Shown here: in pieces, positions 8,676-18,256 of the stretch
Layout of the letters: each line of letters starts with the position of its first letter
Position numbering within the stretch: the stretch's first letter is position 1
Source of the DNA: Imbroritus primus
Lineage (GTDB): Bacteria > Pseudomonadota > Gammaproteobacteria > Burkholderiales > Burkholderiaceae
DNA: 64,000 nt
NCBI RefSeq assembly: GCF_964332355.1
Contig: NZ_OZ201293.1
Coordinates: 3,162,001 to 3,226,000 of the forward strand
Reading direction: 5' to 3'
Notes under the pieces: model-generated
Seen by the model: the letters and a program-made list of their open reading frames with translations, nothing else
Database searches by the model: none
Told to the model about the DNA's origin: nothing
Made by a program: the position numbers and the translations under genes

Positions 8676-10076
8676 TTACAGCTTCTTGGCCTTCTCGAAG
8701 GCTTCGTCGATCGAGCCGACCATGTAGAACGCCTGCTCGGGCAGGTGATCGCACTCGCCATCGACCAGCATCTTGAAGCCGCGGATGGTTTCCTTCAGCG
8801 GCACGTACTTGCCCGGCGAACCCGTGAACACTTCGGCCACGTGGAACGGCTGCGACAGGAAACGCTGGATCTTACGCGCGCGGGACACGGCGAGCTTGTC
8901 TTCCGGCGACAGTTCGTCCATGCCCAGAATCGCGATAATGTCGCGCAGTTCCTTGTAGCGCTGCAGGGTCTGCTGCACACCGCGAGCCACTTCGTAGTGC
9001 TCCTGGCCGACGATCTGCGGGTCGAGCTGGCGCGAGGTGGAGTCGAGCGGGTCGACGGCGGGGTAGATACCCAGCGCAGCGATGTCACGCGACAGCACGA
9101 CGGTCGAGTCGAGGTGCAGGAAGGTGGTGGCAGGCGACGGGTCGGTCAAGTCGTCCGCAGGGACGTACACGGCCTGGATCGAGGTGATCGAGCCGGTCTT
9201 GGTCGACGTAATACGCTCTTGCAGCTTACCCATTTCTTCCGCCAGCGTCGGCTGGTAGCCCACGGCAGAAGGCATACGACCCAGCAGTGCCGACACTTCG
9301 GTACCGGCCAGGGTGTAACGGTAGATGTTGTCGACGAAGAACAGGATGTCGCGGCCATCGTCACGGAAGCGCTCGGCCATGGTCAGGCCGGTCAGCGCCA
9401 CGCGCAGACGGTTGCCCGGCGGCTCGTTCATCTGGCCGAATACCATGGCCACCTTGTCGAGCACGTTCGAGTCCTTCATTTCGTGGTAGAAGTCGTTGCC
9501 CTCACGGGTACGCTCGCCCACGCCTGCAAACACCGACAGGCCCGAGTGCTGCTTGGCGATGTTGTTGATCAGCTCCATCATGTTCACGGTCTTGCCGACG
9601 CCGGCGCCACCGAACAGGCCCACCTTACCGCCCTTGGCGAACGGGCAGACCAGGTCGATCACCTTGATGCCGGTTTCGAGCAGGTCGACGGAAGGCGACA
9701 GTTCGTCGAACTTCGGCGCCTTCTGGTGGATGCCGCGACGCTCGTCGCTGGCGATCGGACCGGCTTCGTCGATCGGGCGGCCGAGCACGTCCATGATGCG
9801 GCCCAGGGTGCCTTCACCGACCGGCACCGAGATCGGTGCGCCGGTACCCTTGACGGCCATGCCGCGGCGCAGGCCGTCGGAAGAACCGAGCGCAATGGTG
9901 CGCACGATACCGTCACCCAGCTGCTGCTGGACTTCGAAGGTCAGGCCTTTTTCCGCGAACGACTGCTCGTTGCTGTCTTCCAGCACGAGTGCGTCGTACA
10001 CGTTGGGCATCGCGTCGCGCGGGAACTGGATGTCCACGACGGCGCCGATGCACTGAACAATATTTCCGATACTCAT
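8676..10076 (-). CDS. atpD: F1Fo ATP synthase beta subunit
   Basis: Catalytic subunit of F1; three copies make ATP from ADP and phosphate at the cytoplasmic side of the inner membrane. The 466-residue protein has the Walker A motif GGAGVGKTV, the DELSEED-equivalent DELSPEDKL, and the conserved VPADDLTDPSPATTF block. The ATG at 10076 has GGAG six bases upstream; a TTG twelve bases further out belongs to the ribosome binding region and is not used. Codon use and order fit the operon. Confidence 0.98.
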   Translation of the reverse strand: MSIGNIVQCIGAVVDIQFPRDAMPNVYDALVLEDSNEQSFAEKGLTFEVQQQLGDGIVRTIALGSSDGLRRGMAVKGTGAPISVPVGEGTLGRIMDVLGRPIDEAGPIASDERRGIHQKAPKFDELSPSVDLLETGIKVIDLVCPFAKGGKVGLFGGAGVGKTVNMMELINNIAKQHSGLSVFAGVGERTREGNDFYHEMKDSNVLDKVAMVFGQMNEPPGNRLRVALTGLTMAERFRDDGRDILFFVDNIYRYTLAGTEVSALLGRMPSAVGYQPTLAEEMGKLQERITSTKTGSITSIQAVYVPADDLTDPSPATTFLHLDSTVVLSRDIAALGIYPAVDPLDSTSRQLDPQIVGQEHYEVARGVQQTLQRYKELRDIIAILGMDELSPEDKLAVSRARKIQRFLSQPFHVAEVFTGSPGKYVPLKETIRGFKMLVDGECDHLPEQAFYMVGSIDEAFEKAKKL

Positions 10077-10114
10077 TTGTATCTCCAATAGCTTAAATTC
10101 TTGACACCGCGCCG

Positions 10115-10990
10115 TCAGACCGCGGCTGCGCCGCTGACGATTTCGGACAGTTCCTTCGTAATCGCTGCCTGACGGGTCTTGTTGTAGACCAGTTGCAGTT
10201 CGCCAATCACGTTCTTCGCGTTGTCCGAAGCCGCCTTCATTGCAACCATCCGGGCCGACTGTTCCGAAGCCATGTTCTCGGCCACGGCCTGGTACACCAG
10301 CGCTTCGACGTAGCGCACCAGCAATTCATCGACCACCGTCTGGGCATCCGGCTCGTAGATGTAATCCCACGAGTAGGCCTGCTTTTCGGCTTCGGTCTGG
10401 TTGAACTTGTCGGCGGTCAGCGGCAGCAGCTGTTCGACCATCGGTTCCTGCTTCATCGTGTTGATGAAGCGGGTGTAAGCGAGGTAGACGACGTCGATCT
10501 CGCCAGCGGCGAACGCGTCGAGCTGCACCTTGATCGCACCGATCAGTTTTTCCAGATGCGGCGTGTCACCGAGGTGCACCGCGTGCGAAACCACCTTGGC
10601 GTTGATGCGGCCCAGGAACTGCATGCCCTTCGTGCCGATGGCCGTCGACTGTGCATCGACGCCTTTGGCCTGAAGTTCGCGCAGGGTGTTGGTCACCGTA
10701 CGCAGCACGTTGGTGTTCATGCCGCCGCATAGCCCCTTGTCGGTCGTCACGACGATCAGGCCGGCGCGCTTGACTTCGCGCGACTCCATGAACGGATGAC
10801 GGTACTCGGGGTTGGCCTGCGCCATGTGCGCAGCAATATTGCGCACCTTTTCCGCATAGGGACGGGCGTGACGCATCCGTTCCTGCGCCTTGCGCATCTT
10901 GGATGCGGCGACCATCTCCATCGCCTTGGTGATCTTGCGCGTGTTTTGCACGCTCTTGATCTTGGTTCGAATTTCTTTCGTTCCGGCCAT
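10115..10990 (-). CDS. atpG: F1Fo ATP synthase gamma subunit
   Basis: Central rotor shaft of F1. The 291-residue protein begins MAGTKEIRTKIKSVQNTRKI, the conserved N-terminal helix that inserts in the alpha/beta hexamer, and ends with the matching C-terminal helix containing NKTRQAAITKELSEIVSGAAA. It sits between atpA and atpD in the usual order. Confidence 0.98.
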   Translation of the reverse strand: MAGTKEIRTKIKSVQNTRKITKAMEMVAASKMRKAQERMRHARPYAEKVRNIAAHMAQANPEYRHPFMESREVKRAGLIVVTTDKGLCGGMNTNVLRTVTNTLRELQAKGVDAQSTAIGTKGMQFLGRINAKVVSHAVHLGDTPHLEKLIGAIKVQLDAFAAGEIDVVYLAYTRFINTMKQEPMVEQLLPLTADKFNQTEAEKQAYSWDYIYEPDAQTVVDELLVRYVEALVYQAVAENMASEQSARMVAMKAASDNAKNVIGELQLVYNKTRQAAITKELSEIVSGAAAV

Positions 10991-11048
10991 CTCTTTCTCT
11001 CCGTGGGGGCCGCATCAATGCATCATGCGGCCCTTGGAATTCCTCCGG

Positions 11049-12590
11049 TTAGAACGATGCAGACTTCTTGTATGCCTCGATCGCGGCACGCAGGGCGGCT
11101 TCATCTTCCTTGCTGAGGTCCTTGGTGTCCTCGATGCGGTTGATGAGGTCGGCGTGGCGGGTCTTCAGCTCGTCGTGCAGGCCCTTTTCGAAAGCCAGGA
11201 CGTTCTTGACATCCAGATCGTCCAGGTAGCCGTTGTTGGCGGCGTACAGCGTCGCGGCCAGCTGCCACACCTGCAGCGGCTGGTACTGCGGCTGCTTGAG
11301 CAGTTCGGTCACGCGGCGGCCGCGTTCGAGCTGCTTGCGGGTGGCATCGTCGAGGTCGGAAGCAAACTGCGCGAACGCAGCCAGTTCACGATACTGCGCG
11401 AGGTCGGTACGGATACCGCCCGACAGCTTCTTGATGACCTTGGTCTGGGCGGCACCACCGACGCGCGACACCGAGATACCGGCGTTGATAGCGGGACGGA
11501 TACCGGCGTTGAACAGGTCGGTTTCCAGGAAGATCTGGCCGTCGGTAATCGAGATCACGTTGGTCGGCACGAAGGCGGACACGTCACCAGCCTGGGTTTC
11601 GATGATCGGCAGTGCCGTCAGCGAACCGGTCTTGCCCTTCACGGCGCCGTTGGTGAACTTCTCGACGTAATCAGCGTTCACGCGAGCCGCGCGTTCGAGC
11701 AGGCGCGAGTGCAGGTAGAACACGTCACCCGGGTAGGCTTCGCGGCCCGGCGGGCGGCGCAGCAGCAGCGAGACCTGACGATAGGCCCACGCTTGCTTGG
11801 TCAGGTCGTCGTACACGATCAGGGCGTCTTCGCCGCGATCGCGGAAGTATTCACCCATCGTGCAGCCGGCGTAGGCCGACAGGTACTGCATGGCGGCGGA
11901 GTCCGATGCCGAGGCAGCCACCACGATGGTGTATTCGAGCGCGCCGTTCTCTTCGAGCTTGCGCACCACGTTGGCGATCGTCGAGGCTTTCTGGCCGATT
12001 GCGACATACACGCAATACATGCCCTTGCCTTTCTGGTTGATGATCGCGTCGACAGCCACGGCGGTCTTGCCGGTCTGGCGGTCGCCAATGATCAGCTCAC
12101 GCTGGCCACGGCCGATCGGCACCATCGAGTCGACCGACTTCAGGCCGGTCTGCACCGGCTGGCTCACGGACTGACGTGCGATCACGCCCGGCGCGACCTT
12201 TTCGATCACGTCGCTTTCCTTGGCGTTGATCGGGCCCTTGCCGTCGATCGGCTGACCCAGCGCGTTCACCACGCGGCCCAGCAGTTCCTTGCCCACGGGC
12301 ACTTCGAGAATGCGGCCCGTGCACTTCACGGCGTCGCCTTCGGAGATGTGTTCGTAGTCACCCAGCACCACGGCGCCGACAGAGTCGCGCTCAAGGTTCA
12401 GCGCGAGGCCGAACGTGTTGCCCGGGAATTCCAGCATTTCGCCCTGCATCACGCCAGACAGGCCGTGCACGCGGCAAATACCGTCGGTCACGGAAATCAC
12501 CGTGCCCTGGTTACGCACTTCAGCGTCTGCGCCAAGGCCGGAGATGCGGCTCTTGAGCAGTTCGCTGATTTCAGAGGGGTTCAGTTGCAT
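11049..12590 (-). CDS. atpA: F1Fo ATP synthase alpha subunit
   Basis: Non-catalytic nucleotide-binding subunit of F1. The 513-residue protein has the Walker A loop GDRQTGKTAVAVD, the PGREAYPGDVFYLHSRLLER block and the ISVSRVGGAAQ signature with its conserved arginine that reaches into the catalytic site. Length and order in the operon are standard. Confidence 0.98.
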   Translation of the reverse strand: MQLNPSEISELLKSRISGLGADAEVRNQGTVISVTDGICRVHGLSGVMQGEMLEFPGNTFGLALNLERDSVGAVVLGDYEHISEGDAVKCTGRILEVPVGKELLGRVVNALGQPIDGKGPINAKESDVIEKVAPGVIARQSVSQPVQTGLKSVDSMVPIGRGQRELIIGDRQTGKTAVAVDAIINQKGKGMYCVYVAIGQKASTIANVVRKLEENGALEYTIVVAASASDSAAMQYLSAYAGCTMGEYFRDRGEDALIVYDDLTKQAWAYRQVSLLLRRPPGREAYPGDVFYLHSRLLERAARVNADYVEKFTNGAVKGKTGSLTALPIIETQAGDVSAFVPTNVISITDGQIFLETDLFNAGIRPAINAGISVSRVGGAAQTKVIKKLSGGIRTDLAQYRELAAFAQFASDLDDATRKQLERGRRVTELLKQPQYQPLQVWQLAATLYAANNGYLDDLDVKNVLAFEKGLHDELKTRHADLINRIEDTKDLSKEDEAALRAAIEAYKKSASF

Positions 12591-12619
12591 CTGGATGCTC
12601 CTAATTCTGTATGGTCAGG

Positions 12620-13153
12620 TCACGCCGTGAGCGAAACCTGCATCTGGGCAAGACGCGCCCGCACCGAGCTATCGAGGACCTCGTCGCCGACCCGGACACG
12701 CACGCCGCCGATCAGCGACGGATCAACCGCCACGGATGGCTGCAGCTTCTTGCCGAATTTGCGTTCGAGCGCGGCCACGAGTTCGGCCAGCTGCTGTCCT
12801 TCGAGCGGGAATGCGCTCGTGATCTCGGCGTCGTCCGCGCCCTCGCTGGCATTCTTCAGGTCATGGAACTGTTCGGCAATTTCCGGCAGAACCGTCAGGC
12901 GGTCGTTTTCGACCAGCATGTTGACGAAGTTCTTCGCTTCGTCCGTCACCGGAGACTTGAGCGCCGACAGGAACAGCGCGGCCACCTCGGCACCCGGCAC
13001 GTTCGGATTGTCGGCAATTGCCTTCATGTCCGGATGCGCAGCAAGCTGCGACATCTCGGACACCAGCTCGGCCCATGCCCCGAGATTCCCTGCCTTGGCG
13101 ACGCGGAACAGCGCCTCTGCATATGGACGGGCAATGGTTGCGAGTTCTGCCAT
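12620..13153 (-). CDS. atpH: F1Fo ATP synthase delta subunit
   Basis: Peripheral stalk (OSCP-type) subunit joining the b dimer to the top of F1. The 177-residue protein starts MAELATIARPYAEALFRVA and ends with the family block DPSLIGGVRVRVGDEVLDSS. It begins three bases after the atpF stop codon, so translation is probably coupled. Confidence 0.97.
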   Translation of the reverse strand: MAELATIARPYAEALFRVAKAGNLGAWAELVSEMSQLAAHPDMKAIADNPNVPGAEVAALFLSALKSPVTDEAKNFVNMLVENDRLTVLPEIAEQFHDLKNASEGADDAEITSAFPLEGQQLAELVAALERKFGKKLQPSVAVDPSLIGGVRVRVGDEVLDSSVRARLAQMQVSLTA

Positions 13154-13155
13154 GA

Positions 13156-13626
13156 TTAGAGCTCAGCCTTGAGTTGATTCAACAGGTCGGCATGCGCCTG
13201 TGCGTTGACTTCACGCTTGAGGATCTGCTCTGCACCCTTGACAGCCAGCGCCGCCACTTCGTCGCGCAGGGTTTCGCGCGCGCGGGTGACTTGCTGCTCG
13301 GCTTCTGCCTTGGCCTGCGCGATGATGCGGGCGGCTTCGGCCTGGGCGTTGTGCTTGATCTCATCGGCCGACAGCTGCGCGCGCTTTTCGGCATCAGCGA
13401 TACGCTGGGCGCCTTCGGTGCGGGCTTCGGTCAGTGCCTGTTCAGCACGTTTGTTGGCGCTTTCCAGATCGGCCTTGCCCTTTTCGGCAGCAGCCAGACC
13501 ATCAGCGATCTTTTTCGCGCGTTCGTCGAGCGCCTTCACCAGCGGCGGCCAGATGAACTTGGCAACAACCCACCACAGGATGAAGAACACGACCATCTGC
13601 GCAAATAGCGTTGCGTTCAGATTCAT
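13156..13626 (-). CDS. atpF: F1Fo ATP synthase b subunit
   Basis: Stator subunit anchored in the inner membrane. The single N-terminal membrane helix (about residues 5-25, FAQMVVFFILWWVVAKFIW) is followed by a long charged, Ala-rich helix that dimerises as a coiled coil. Length 156 residues, as in E. coli AtpF. It lies between atpE and atpH. Confidence 0.97.
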   Translation of the reverse strand: MNLNATLFAQMVVFFILWWVVAKFIWPPLVKALDERAKKIADGLAAAEKGKADLESANKRAEQALTEARTEGAQRIADAEKRAQLSADEIKHNAQAEAARIIAQAKAEAEQQVTRARETLRDEVAALAVKGAEQILKREVNAQAHADLLNQLKAEL

Positions 13627-13721
13627 GGTGTGTTCCTTTCGGTAATGTATGACAGATCAATGCGCAAGGCGGCGAGGCATTTTGCCTGGCCGCCTGGACG
13701 CACCGGACAGACCGAAAAGAT

Positions 13722-13988
13722 TTACTTGATGACCGACAGCAGCGGGTTGGCGAAGGCGAACAGCATGGCCACACCAACACCGATCAGGAACGCAGCGTCG
13801 ATCAGGCCGGCCAGCAGGAACATCTTGGTTTGCAGCGGGTTCATCAGTTCAGGCTGACGTGCGCACGCTTCGATGTACTTGCCGCCCATCAGTGCGATAC
13901 CCAGACAGGCACCGATAGCACCCAGACCGATGATGATACCGATGGCGATGGCGGTCGAACCTTGGATGGCGGCGAGAAACTCTTGCAT
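13722..13988 (-). CDS. atpE: F1Fo ATP synthase c subunit
   Basis: Rotor-ring proteolipid with two membrane helices joined by the polar loop ARQPEL. The ion-carrying carboxylate is an aspartate at about residue 64 in AGLIDAAFLIGVG, and no sodium-binding signature is apparent, so a proton-driven enzyme is expected. Length 88 residues. Codon use is strongly biased toward preferred codons, in keeping with high expression. Confidence 0.97.
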   Translation of the reverse strand: MQEFLAAIQGSTAIAIGIIIGLGAIGACLGIALMGGKYIEACARQPELMNPLQTKMFLLAGLIDAAFLIGVGVAMLFAFANPLLSVIK

Positions 13989-14061
13989 GATAACTCCTTA
14001 ATTTAAAAGACTAAGAACCAGAAAAACCAAAAATCAAACTTGCGAATTCAACGAAACCGGA

Positions 14062-14928
14062 TCAGTGATGATCGTGTGCCTGACCCAGGTACACCAGCGT
14101 CAGCATCATGAAAATGAAGGCTTGCAGCAGAATCACCAGGATGTGGAAAATGGCCCAGGCAGCGCCGGCGATGACGTGGCCAACGAAGCCCAGCACGCTC
14201 AGGTCGAGGCCCATGGTCCAGATGCCGCCCAGCAGTGCGATCAGCAGGAACACCAGTTCGCCGGCGTACATGTTGCCGAACAGCCGCATACCGAGCGAGA
14301 CGGCCTTGGCCAGGAATTCAATGATGTTCAGGATCAGGTTGAACGGCGCCAGGTACCACTTCGCGCCGAACGGGGCGGACAGCAGTTCATGCGCAAAACC
14401 GCCGGCGCCCTTGGCCTTGAAGCTGTAGTAGATCATCAGGACCAGCACGGCGAACGACATGCCGAATGTGGCGTTCAGGTCGGTAGTCGCCACCGCCTTG
14501 TGGTGCGGGAGGTGCACGCCGAACAGCTCGAGCAGCAGGTTGGCGCCATATACCCAGTCCACCGGCACGAGGTCCATGGTGTTCATCAGGATGATCCAGA
14601 TAAAGACCATCAGGGCAAGCGGAGCAATGTAGGAACGGTCGCCATGCACGATGGCCTTGGCTTGGTCGTCGACCATCTCGACGATCATCTCGACGAACGC
14701 CTGGAAGCGGCCCGGAACGCCGGAAGTGGCGCGGCGGGCGGCCATGCCGAGGAACAGCAGCGTGATTACGCCGCAGATGATGGACCAGACAATGGTGTCG
14801 TAGTTGAGTACCGAGAAATCCACCACGGACAGCTGCTTGCCGCCGACGGAATTCAGGTTCTGCAAGTGCTCCGAAATGTATTCGGACGGTGTCGGCGCGT
14901 GAACCGCTCCGTGCGCTGCGTTTGCCAT
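14062..14928 (-). CDS. atpB: F1Fo ATP synthase a subunit
   Basis: Membrane subunit holding the proton half-channels. The 288-residue protein has several hydrophobic helices and the essential arginine in SLGMRLFGNMYAGE, with the last-helix motif AFIFMMLTLVYLGQAHDHH. ATG at 14928 is preferred to the TTG nine bases upstream. The 262 bases between atpI and atpB hold no gene and may contain a second promoter or a processing site; none was clear by eye. Confidence 0.97.
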   Translation of the reverse strand: MANAAHGAVHAPTPSEYISEHLQNLNSVGGKQLSVVDFSVLNYDTIVWSIICGVITLLFLGMAARRATSGVPGRFQAFVEMIVEMVDDQAKAIVHGDRSYIAPLALMVFIWIILMNTMDLVPVDWVYGANLLLELFGVHLPHHKAVATTDLNATFGMSFAVLVLMIYYSFKAKGAGGFAHELLSAPFGAKWYLAPFNLILNIIEFLAKAVSLGMRLFGNMYAGELVFLLIALLGGIWTMGLDLSVLGFVGHVIAGAAWAIFHILVILLQAFIFMMLTLVYLGQAHDHH

Positions 14929-15190
14929 ATCAAACAACCCAAAAATGACGAAATCTGCAAGTCGAACCTTGGTTCGACCCTGTGCACTCCGCGTTCCGGC
15001 GTTCGTTCGGCGCAGCCTCAGGCTGCGAACGGGCCACTTTGGCGGCCACGTTACGTGGACGGAACAAGGCGTGCGGTAATCTAGCGCAACGGAGTGTCAT
15101 GTCCATGACACACCTGTGCGGCATGTGTTTCAACTGCAGGCCCCGGCAAACAGGCCTGCCGGCGGCCGCTGCGGGCCATTACGGGCGTGC

Positions 15191-15697
15191 TCAGCGCAAC
15201 ACCAGGGCGATCCACAGCATTTTCAATGCCAGCAGGAAGGTCACCAGCATCGCCGGCCAATCCATCGAGCCATACAACATGCTCGCCGCGATCAGCATGC
15301 CCAGCGTGATGACGATCTTGAGCATCTCGCCCAGAATCAGCCCACCCACCGTCGGCCTGTGCTGCGTCAGCGCCAGCCGCAGCGCGAACACTGCATTCGG
15401 GATCACCACACAGGCACCACCGATCAGGGCCGACACCGCCGCGGCTTCCGCCGCGCCCCCGGTCATATGACGCACGGCATACCAGACCAGCATGGCCAGC
15501 ACCGTCACGCCGAGCTGCAACGCAACGACACGGAACGGCGTCATGCGCGCCGGCCGCAGGGCCGTCTCGCCAAACAGGGCGACGGCTTCCTGATGCGTCA
15601 GGGGCGGACGTTCATCCTGCTCCGGATCATCGCTTCGCCGGACTGTATCCGGCTGCTTGCCGGAAGCGGCGTGAGCGTGGGCATCTGCTGGTTTCAT
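15191..15697 (-). CDS. atpI: ATP synthase assembly protein AtpI
   Basis: Small membrane protein of the AtpI/UncI family, thought to help c-ring assembly or Mg2+ supply. The hydrophilic N-terminus of about 45 residues is followed by four hydrophobic segments, including VALQLGVTVLAMLVWYAV and the conserved GGACVVIPNAVFALRLAL block. ATG at 15697 gives 168 residues and leaves a leader of about 33 bases from the promoter at 15737-15765; a GTG at 15718 is a less likely alternative. It is the first gene of the atp operon. Confidence 0.88.
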   Translation of the reverse strand: MKPADAHAHAASGKQPDTVRRSDDPEQDERPPLTHQEAVALFGETALRPARMTPFRVVALQLGVTVLAMLVWYAVRHMTGGAAEAAAVSALIGGACVVIPNAVFALRLALTQHRPTVGGLILGEMLKIVITLGMLIAASMLYGSMDWPAMLVTFLLALKMLWIALVLR

Positions 15698-15736
15698 CGC
15701 CGGGCCACCAGGCCGCACCGGAATTGAAACCGCACG

Positions 15737-15765
15737 ATTTTACGGGACAAGGGGTGGGGAGTCAA
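15737..15765 (-). promoter_or_regulatory. Sigma70 promoter of the atp operon
   Basis: On the minus strand TTGACT (15760-15765) and TAAAAT (15737-15742) are separated by exactly 17 bases, five of six matches each to the consensus. The predicted start near 15730 is just upstream of atpI. Confidence 0.75.
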
Positions 15766-15816
15766 TGTGGAACGGGGCGGGGGCTGGATCCCGCCCCCGG
15801 ACCCCCGGCAGGCCGC

Positions 15817-16722
15817 TCAGGCACTGGCAGCATCCGCGCCGTCCAGCGGCGCGCGCAGGCGCAGCAGCACGCCATCCAGCTCGTCGTTGCCACTGAACTG
15901 CACGGTCAGCTGGCCTTTGCCCTTCACCCCGACCTTGATCTGCACATTGAGACCCAGGATATCGGACAGTTCTTCTTCGAGCCGCGCGATATCGCGGCCG
16001 CCCTTGCCTGACTGGCGCACCGCCTTGAGATCGAACGGCTTGAGCGTGGATGCCACAAGCTTCTCGGTCTCGCGTACGGAGAGGCGCTTGTTGACGATCT
16101 GGTTGGCCAGTGTGATCTGGTTGGCGCCATCGACAGCCAGCAGTGCACGTGCATGGCCCATGTCGAGATCGCCGGCCATCAGCATGGTCTGCACCGGCGG
16201 GGCGAGGTTGAGCAGGCGCAACAGATTCGAGACCGCGCTGCGCGAGCGGCCGACGGACTCAGCCGCCTGCTCGTGTGTGAAATGGAACTCGCGGATCAGG
16301 CGGGCGATGCCCTGCGCCTCTTCCAGCGGGTTCAGGTCTTCGCGCTGGATGTTCTCGATCAGCGCCATGGCTGCGGCGGCTTCGTCCGCGACGTCCTTGA
16401 TCAGCACCGGCACGGCCTGCAGGCCAGCCAGCCGCGCGGCGCGGAAGCGACGCTCACCGGCGATGATCTCGAAGCGCTGATGCCCGTCCACCGGACGCAC
16501 CAGGATCGGCTGCATCAGTCCCTGCGCGCGGATGCTGGCCGCCAGTTCCTGCAATGCGCCCTCATCCATGCGAGTGCGGGGCTGGTATTTGCCCGGCTGC
16601 ATCTGGTCCAGCTGCAGCACGGTCGGCGCCCCCTCCTGCTTCACGGCCTCGACGATCTCGGCCGAACCGCCGAGCAGCGCCTCCAGTCCGCGTCCCAATC
16701 CTTTTTTCTTGGCTGCACTCAT
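15817..16722 (-). CDS. parB: Chromosome-partitioning protein ParB (Spo0J)
   Basis: CTP-dependent DNA clamp that loads at parS and spreads to organise the origin region for segregation. The 301-residue protein has the CTPase/ParB box with VDGHQRFEIIAGERRFRAAR, the HTH FTHEQAAESVGRSRSAVSNLLRLL that reads parS, and a C-terminal dimerisation region. The start MSAAKKKGLGRGLEALLGG is the typical ParA-contacting basic N-terminus. Three parS sites lie 2-3.6 kb upstream. Confidence 0.97.
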   Translation of the reverse strand: MSAAKKKGLGRGLEALLGGSAEIVEAVKQEGAPTVLQLDQMQPGKYQPRTRMDEGALQELAASIRAQGLMQPILVRPVDGHQRFEIIAGERRFRAARLAGLQAVPVLIKDVADEAAAAMALIENIQREDLNPLEEAQGIARLIREFHFTHEQAAESVGRSRSAVSNLLRLLNLAPPVQTMLMAGDLDMGHARALLAVDGANQITLANQIVNKRLSVRETEKLVASTLKPFDLKAVRQSGKGGRDIARLEEELSDILGLNVQIKVGVKGKGQLTVQFSGNDELDGVLLRLRAPLDGADAASA

Positions 16723-16735
16723 TTCTTCACCTGCT

Positions 16736-17509
16736 TCAATTCATATTCTGGACACGCGCGATCAGCTCGGCGCCGAAGGCGAGATACGCCTTGGCACCCT
16801 TGGATGCGCCATCGAAAGCCAATCCCGGCATGCCGTAGGACGGCGCTTCGGCGAGCCGCACATTACGCGGGATCACCGTCTGGAACACCTTGTCGCCAAA
16901 ATGCGCCTCGAGCTGTGCGGACACCTGCTGCTGCAGTGTCACGCGCGGGTCGAACATGACGCGCAGCAGGCCGATGACCTTGAGCTCGCGGTTCAGGTTG
17001 GCATGCACCTGTTTGATGGTGTTGACCAAGTCAGAGAGCCCCTCCAGCGCAAAGTACTCACACTGCATCGGCACGATCACGCCATGGGCGGCACACAAGC
17101 CGTTCAGCGTCAGCAACGACAGCGACGGCGGGCAGTCGATCAACACGAGATCGTAGCTGTCACGCACCTCGGCGAGCGCCTCCCGGAGGCGCATCTCGCG
17201 CCGTTCGAGGTCGACCAGCTCGACTTCCGCGCCCGCCAGCTCGCGGTTGGCCGGCAGGACATCGTACTTGCCGGATTCGGAGTGCTGACGGGCCTCGGGA
17301 ATCGTTGCGAGGCCAACCAGCACCTGATACACGCTGCGCTCGAGGTGCTGCTTGTCGATGCCAGAGCCCATCGAGGCATTGCCCTGGGGATCCAGATCAA
17401 CCAGCAGCACGCGCTGCCCCTGCGCCGCGAGGCTGGCTGCGAGGTTCACCGTGGTGGTGGTTTTGCCGACGCCGCCCTTCTGGTTTGCCACTACGAAAAT
17501 CTTGGTCAT
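16736..17509 (-). CDS. parA: Chromosome-partitioning ATPase ParA (Soj)
   Basis: Deviant Walker ATPase that binds the nucleoid and moves ParB-parS complexes. MTKIFVVANQKGGVGKTTTT places the signature-lysine Walker A motif at residues 10-17, and LVLIDCPPSLSLL is the Walker B/switch region. The 257-residue form from ATG 17509 is preferred because it begins right at the conserved strand and has GGGAT nearby; the longer frame adds 17 unlike residues. It lies 13 bases ahead of parB. Confidence 0.97.
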   Translation of the reverse strand: MTKIFVVANQKGGVGKTTTTVNLAASLAAQGQRVLLVDLDPQGNASMGSGIDKQHLERSVYQVLVGLATIPEARQHSESGKYDVLPANRELAGAEVELVDLERREMRLREALAEVRDSYDLVLIDCPPSLSLLTLNGLCAAHGVIVPMQCEYFALEGLSDLVNTIKQVHANLNRELKVIGLLRVMFDPRVTLQQQVSAQLEAHFGDKVFQTVIPRNVRLAEAPSYGMPGLAFDGASKGAKAYLAFGAELIARVQNMN

Positions 17510-17593
17510 ATCATCCCGATTTGTTCGACAAACGAACAGGCGCACAAGCCCCTGCCCCATCCCGGTCCGCGGCCGCAGCCGCCCACCGCCATT

Positions 17594-18256
17594 TCAGCCC
17601 GCCCGGCCGATCACGATCAGGTGCCGTTCGGCATCCAGCTCCGGCACTTCCAGCCGTTCGATCGCTGTCACCACCCAGCCGGCCGGCAGCGCGGCCGCTT
17701 CGGCTCCGGGGTGCACCCCCTTCATGGCCACAAAATGCCCGCCTGGCGCAAGCAGGTGGCCCGCCCAGGTCACGAAATCGGCCAGGTCGGCGAAGGCTCG
17801 CGAGGTGATCACCCCAAAGCCCTGCGCATCCTGCAATTGCTCGACCCGACCCCAGTGCACATGGACGTTGCGCAGCGCGAGCTCAGCCTTGCATTGCGTC
17901 AGGAAGGCCGTCTTTTTCTGCACGATGTCGACCATCGTCACGTCGAGCGCGGGAGCGGCGATGGCCAACGGTATGCCTGGCAACCCGCCGCCCGAGCCTA
18001 CATCCAGCACGCGTGGCGGGGTGTCGGCAAGCGTTGCCCAGCGCACCAGATGCGGGACTGCGGCCAGCGAGTCAAGCAGATGGTGCGTCAGCATATCGTC
18101 GGCCTTGCGGATCGCCGTCAGGTTGTAGACACGATTCCACTTGGCCAACAATGCCTGGTAGGCGAGCAGGCTGGCGAGCTGCGAGTCATCAAGGGACAGG
18201 CCGAGTGCTGCGGCGCCCGCCTGCAGGCGCTCTGTCGGTTCAAGAATAGCTGGCAT
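17594..18256 (-). CDS. rsmG: 16S rRNA (guanine527-N7)-methyltransferase RsmG
   Basis: SAM-dependent enzyme that makes m7G527 in 16S rRNA; loss gives low-level streptomycin resistance. The 220-residue protein has the SAM-binding loop LDVGSGGGLPGIPLAIAAP, and NLTAIRKADDMLTHHLLDSL is the family N-terminal signature. The ATG directly follows the mnmG stop codon with no gap, so translation is coupled. Formerly gidB. Confidence 0.96.
   Translation of the reverse strand: MPAILEPTERLQAGAAALGLSLDDSQLASLLAYQALLAKWNRVYNLTAIRKADDMLTHHLLDSLAAVPHLVRWATLADTPPRVLDVGSGGGLPGIPLAIAAPALDVTMVDIVQKKTAFLTQCKAELALRNVHVHWGRVEQLQDAQGFGVITSRAFADLADFVTWAGHLLAPGGHFVAMKGVHPGAEAAALPAGWVVTAIERLEVPELDAERHLIVIGRAG

Noticed and set aside
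10890..13172. A 760-codon plus-strand frame opposite atpA and atpH
   Set aside because: Antisense to conserved ATP synthase genes; no domain or ribosome binding site.
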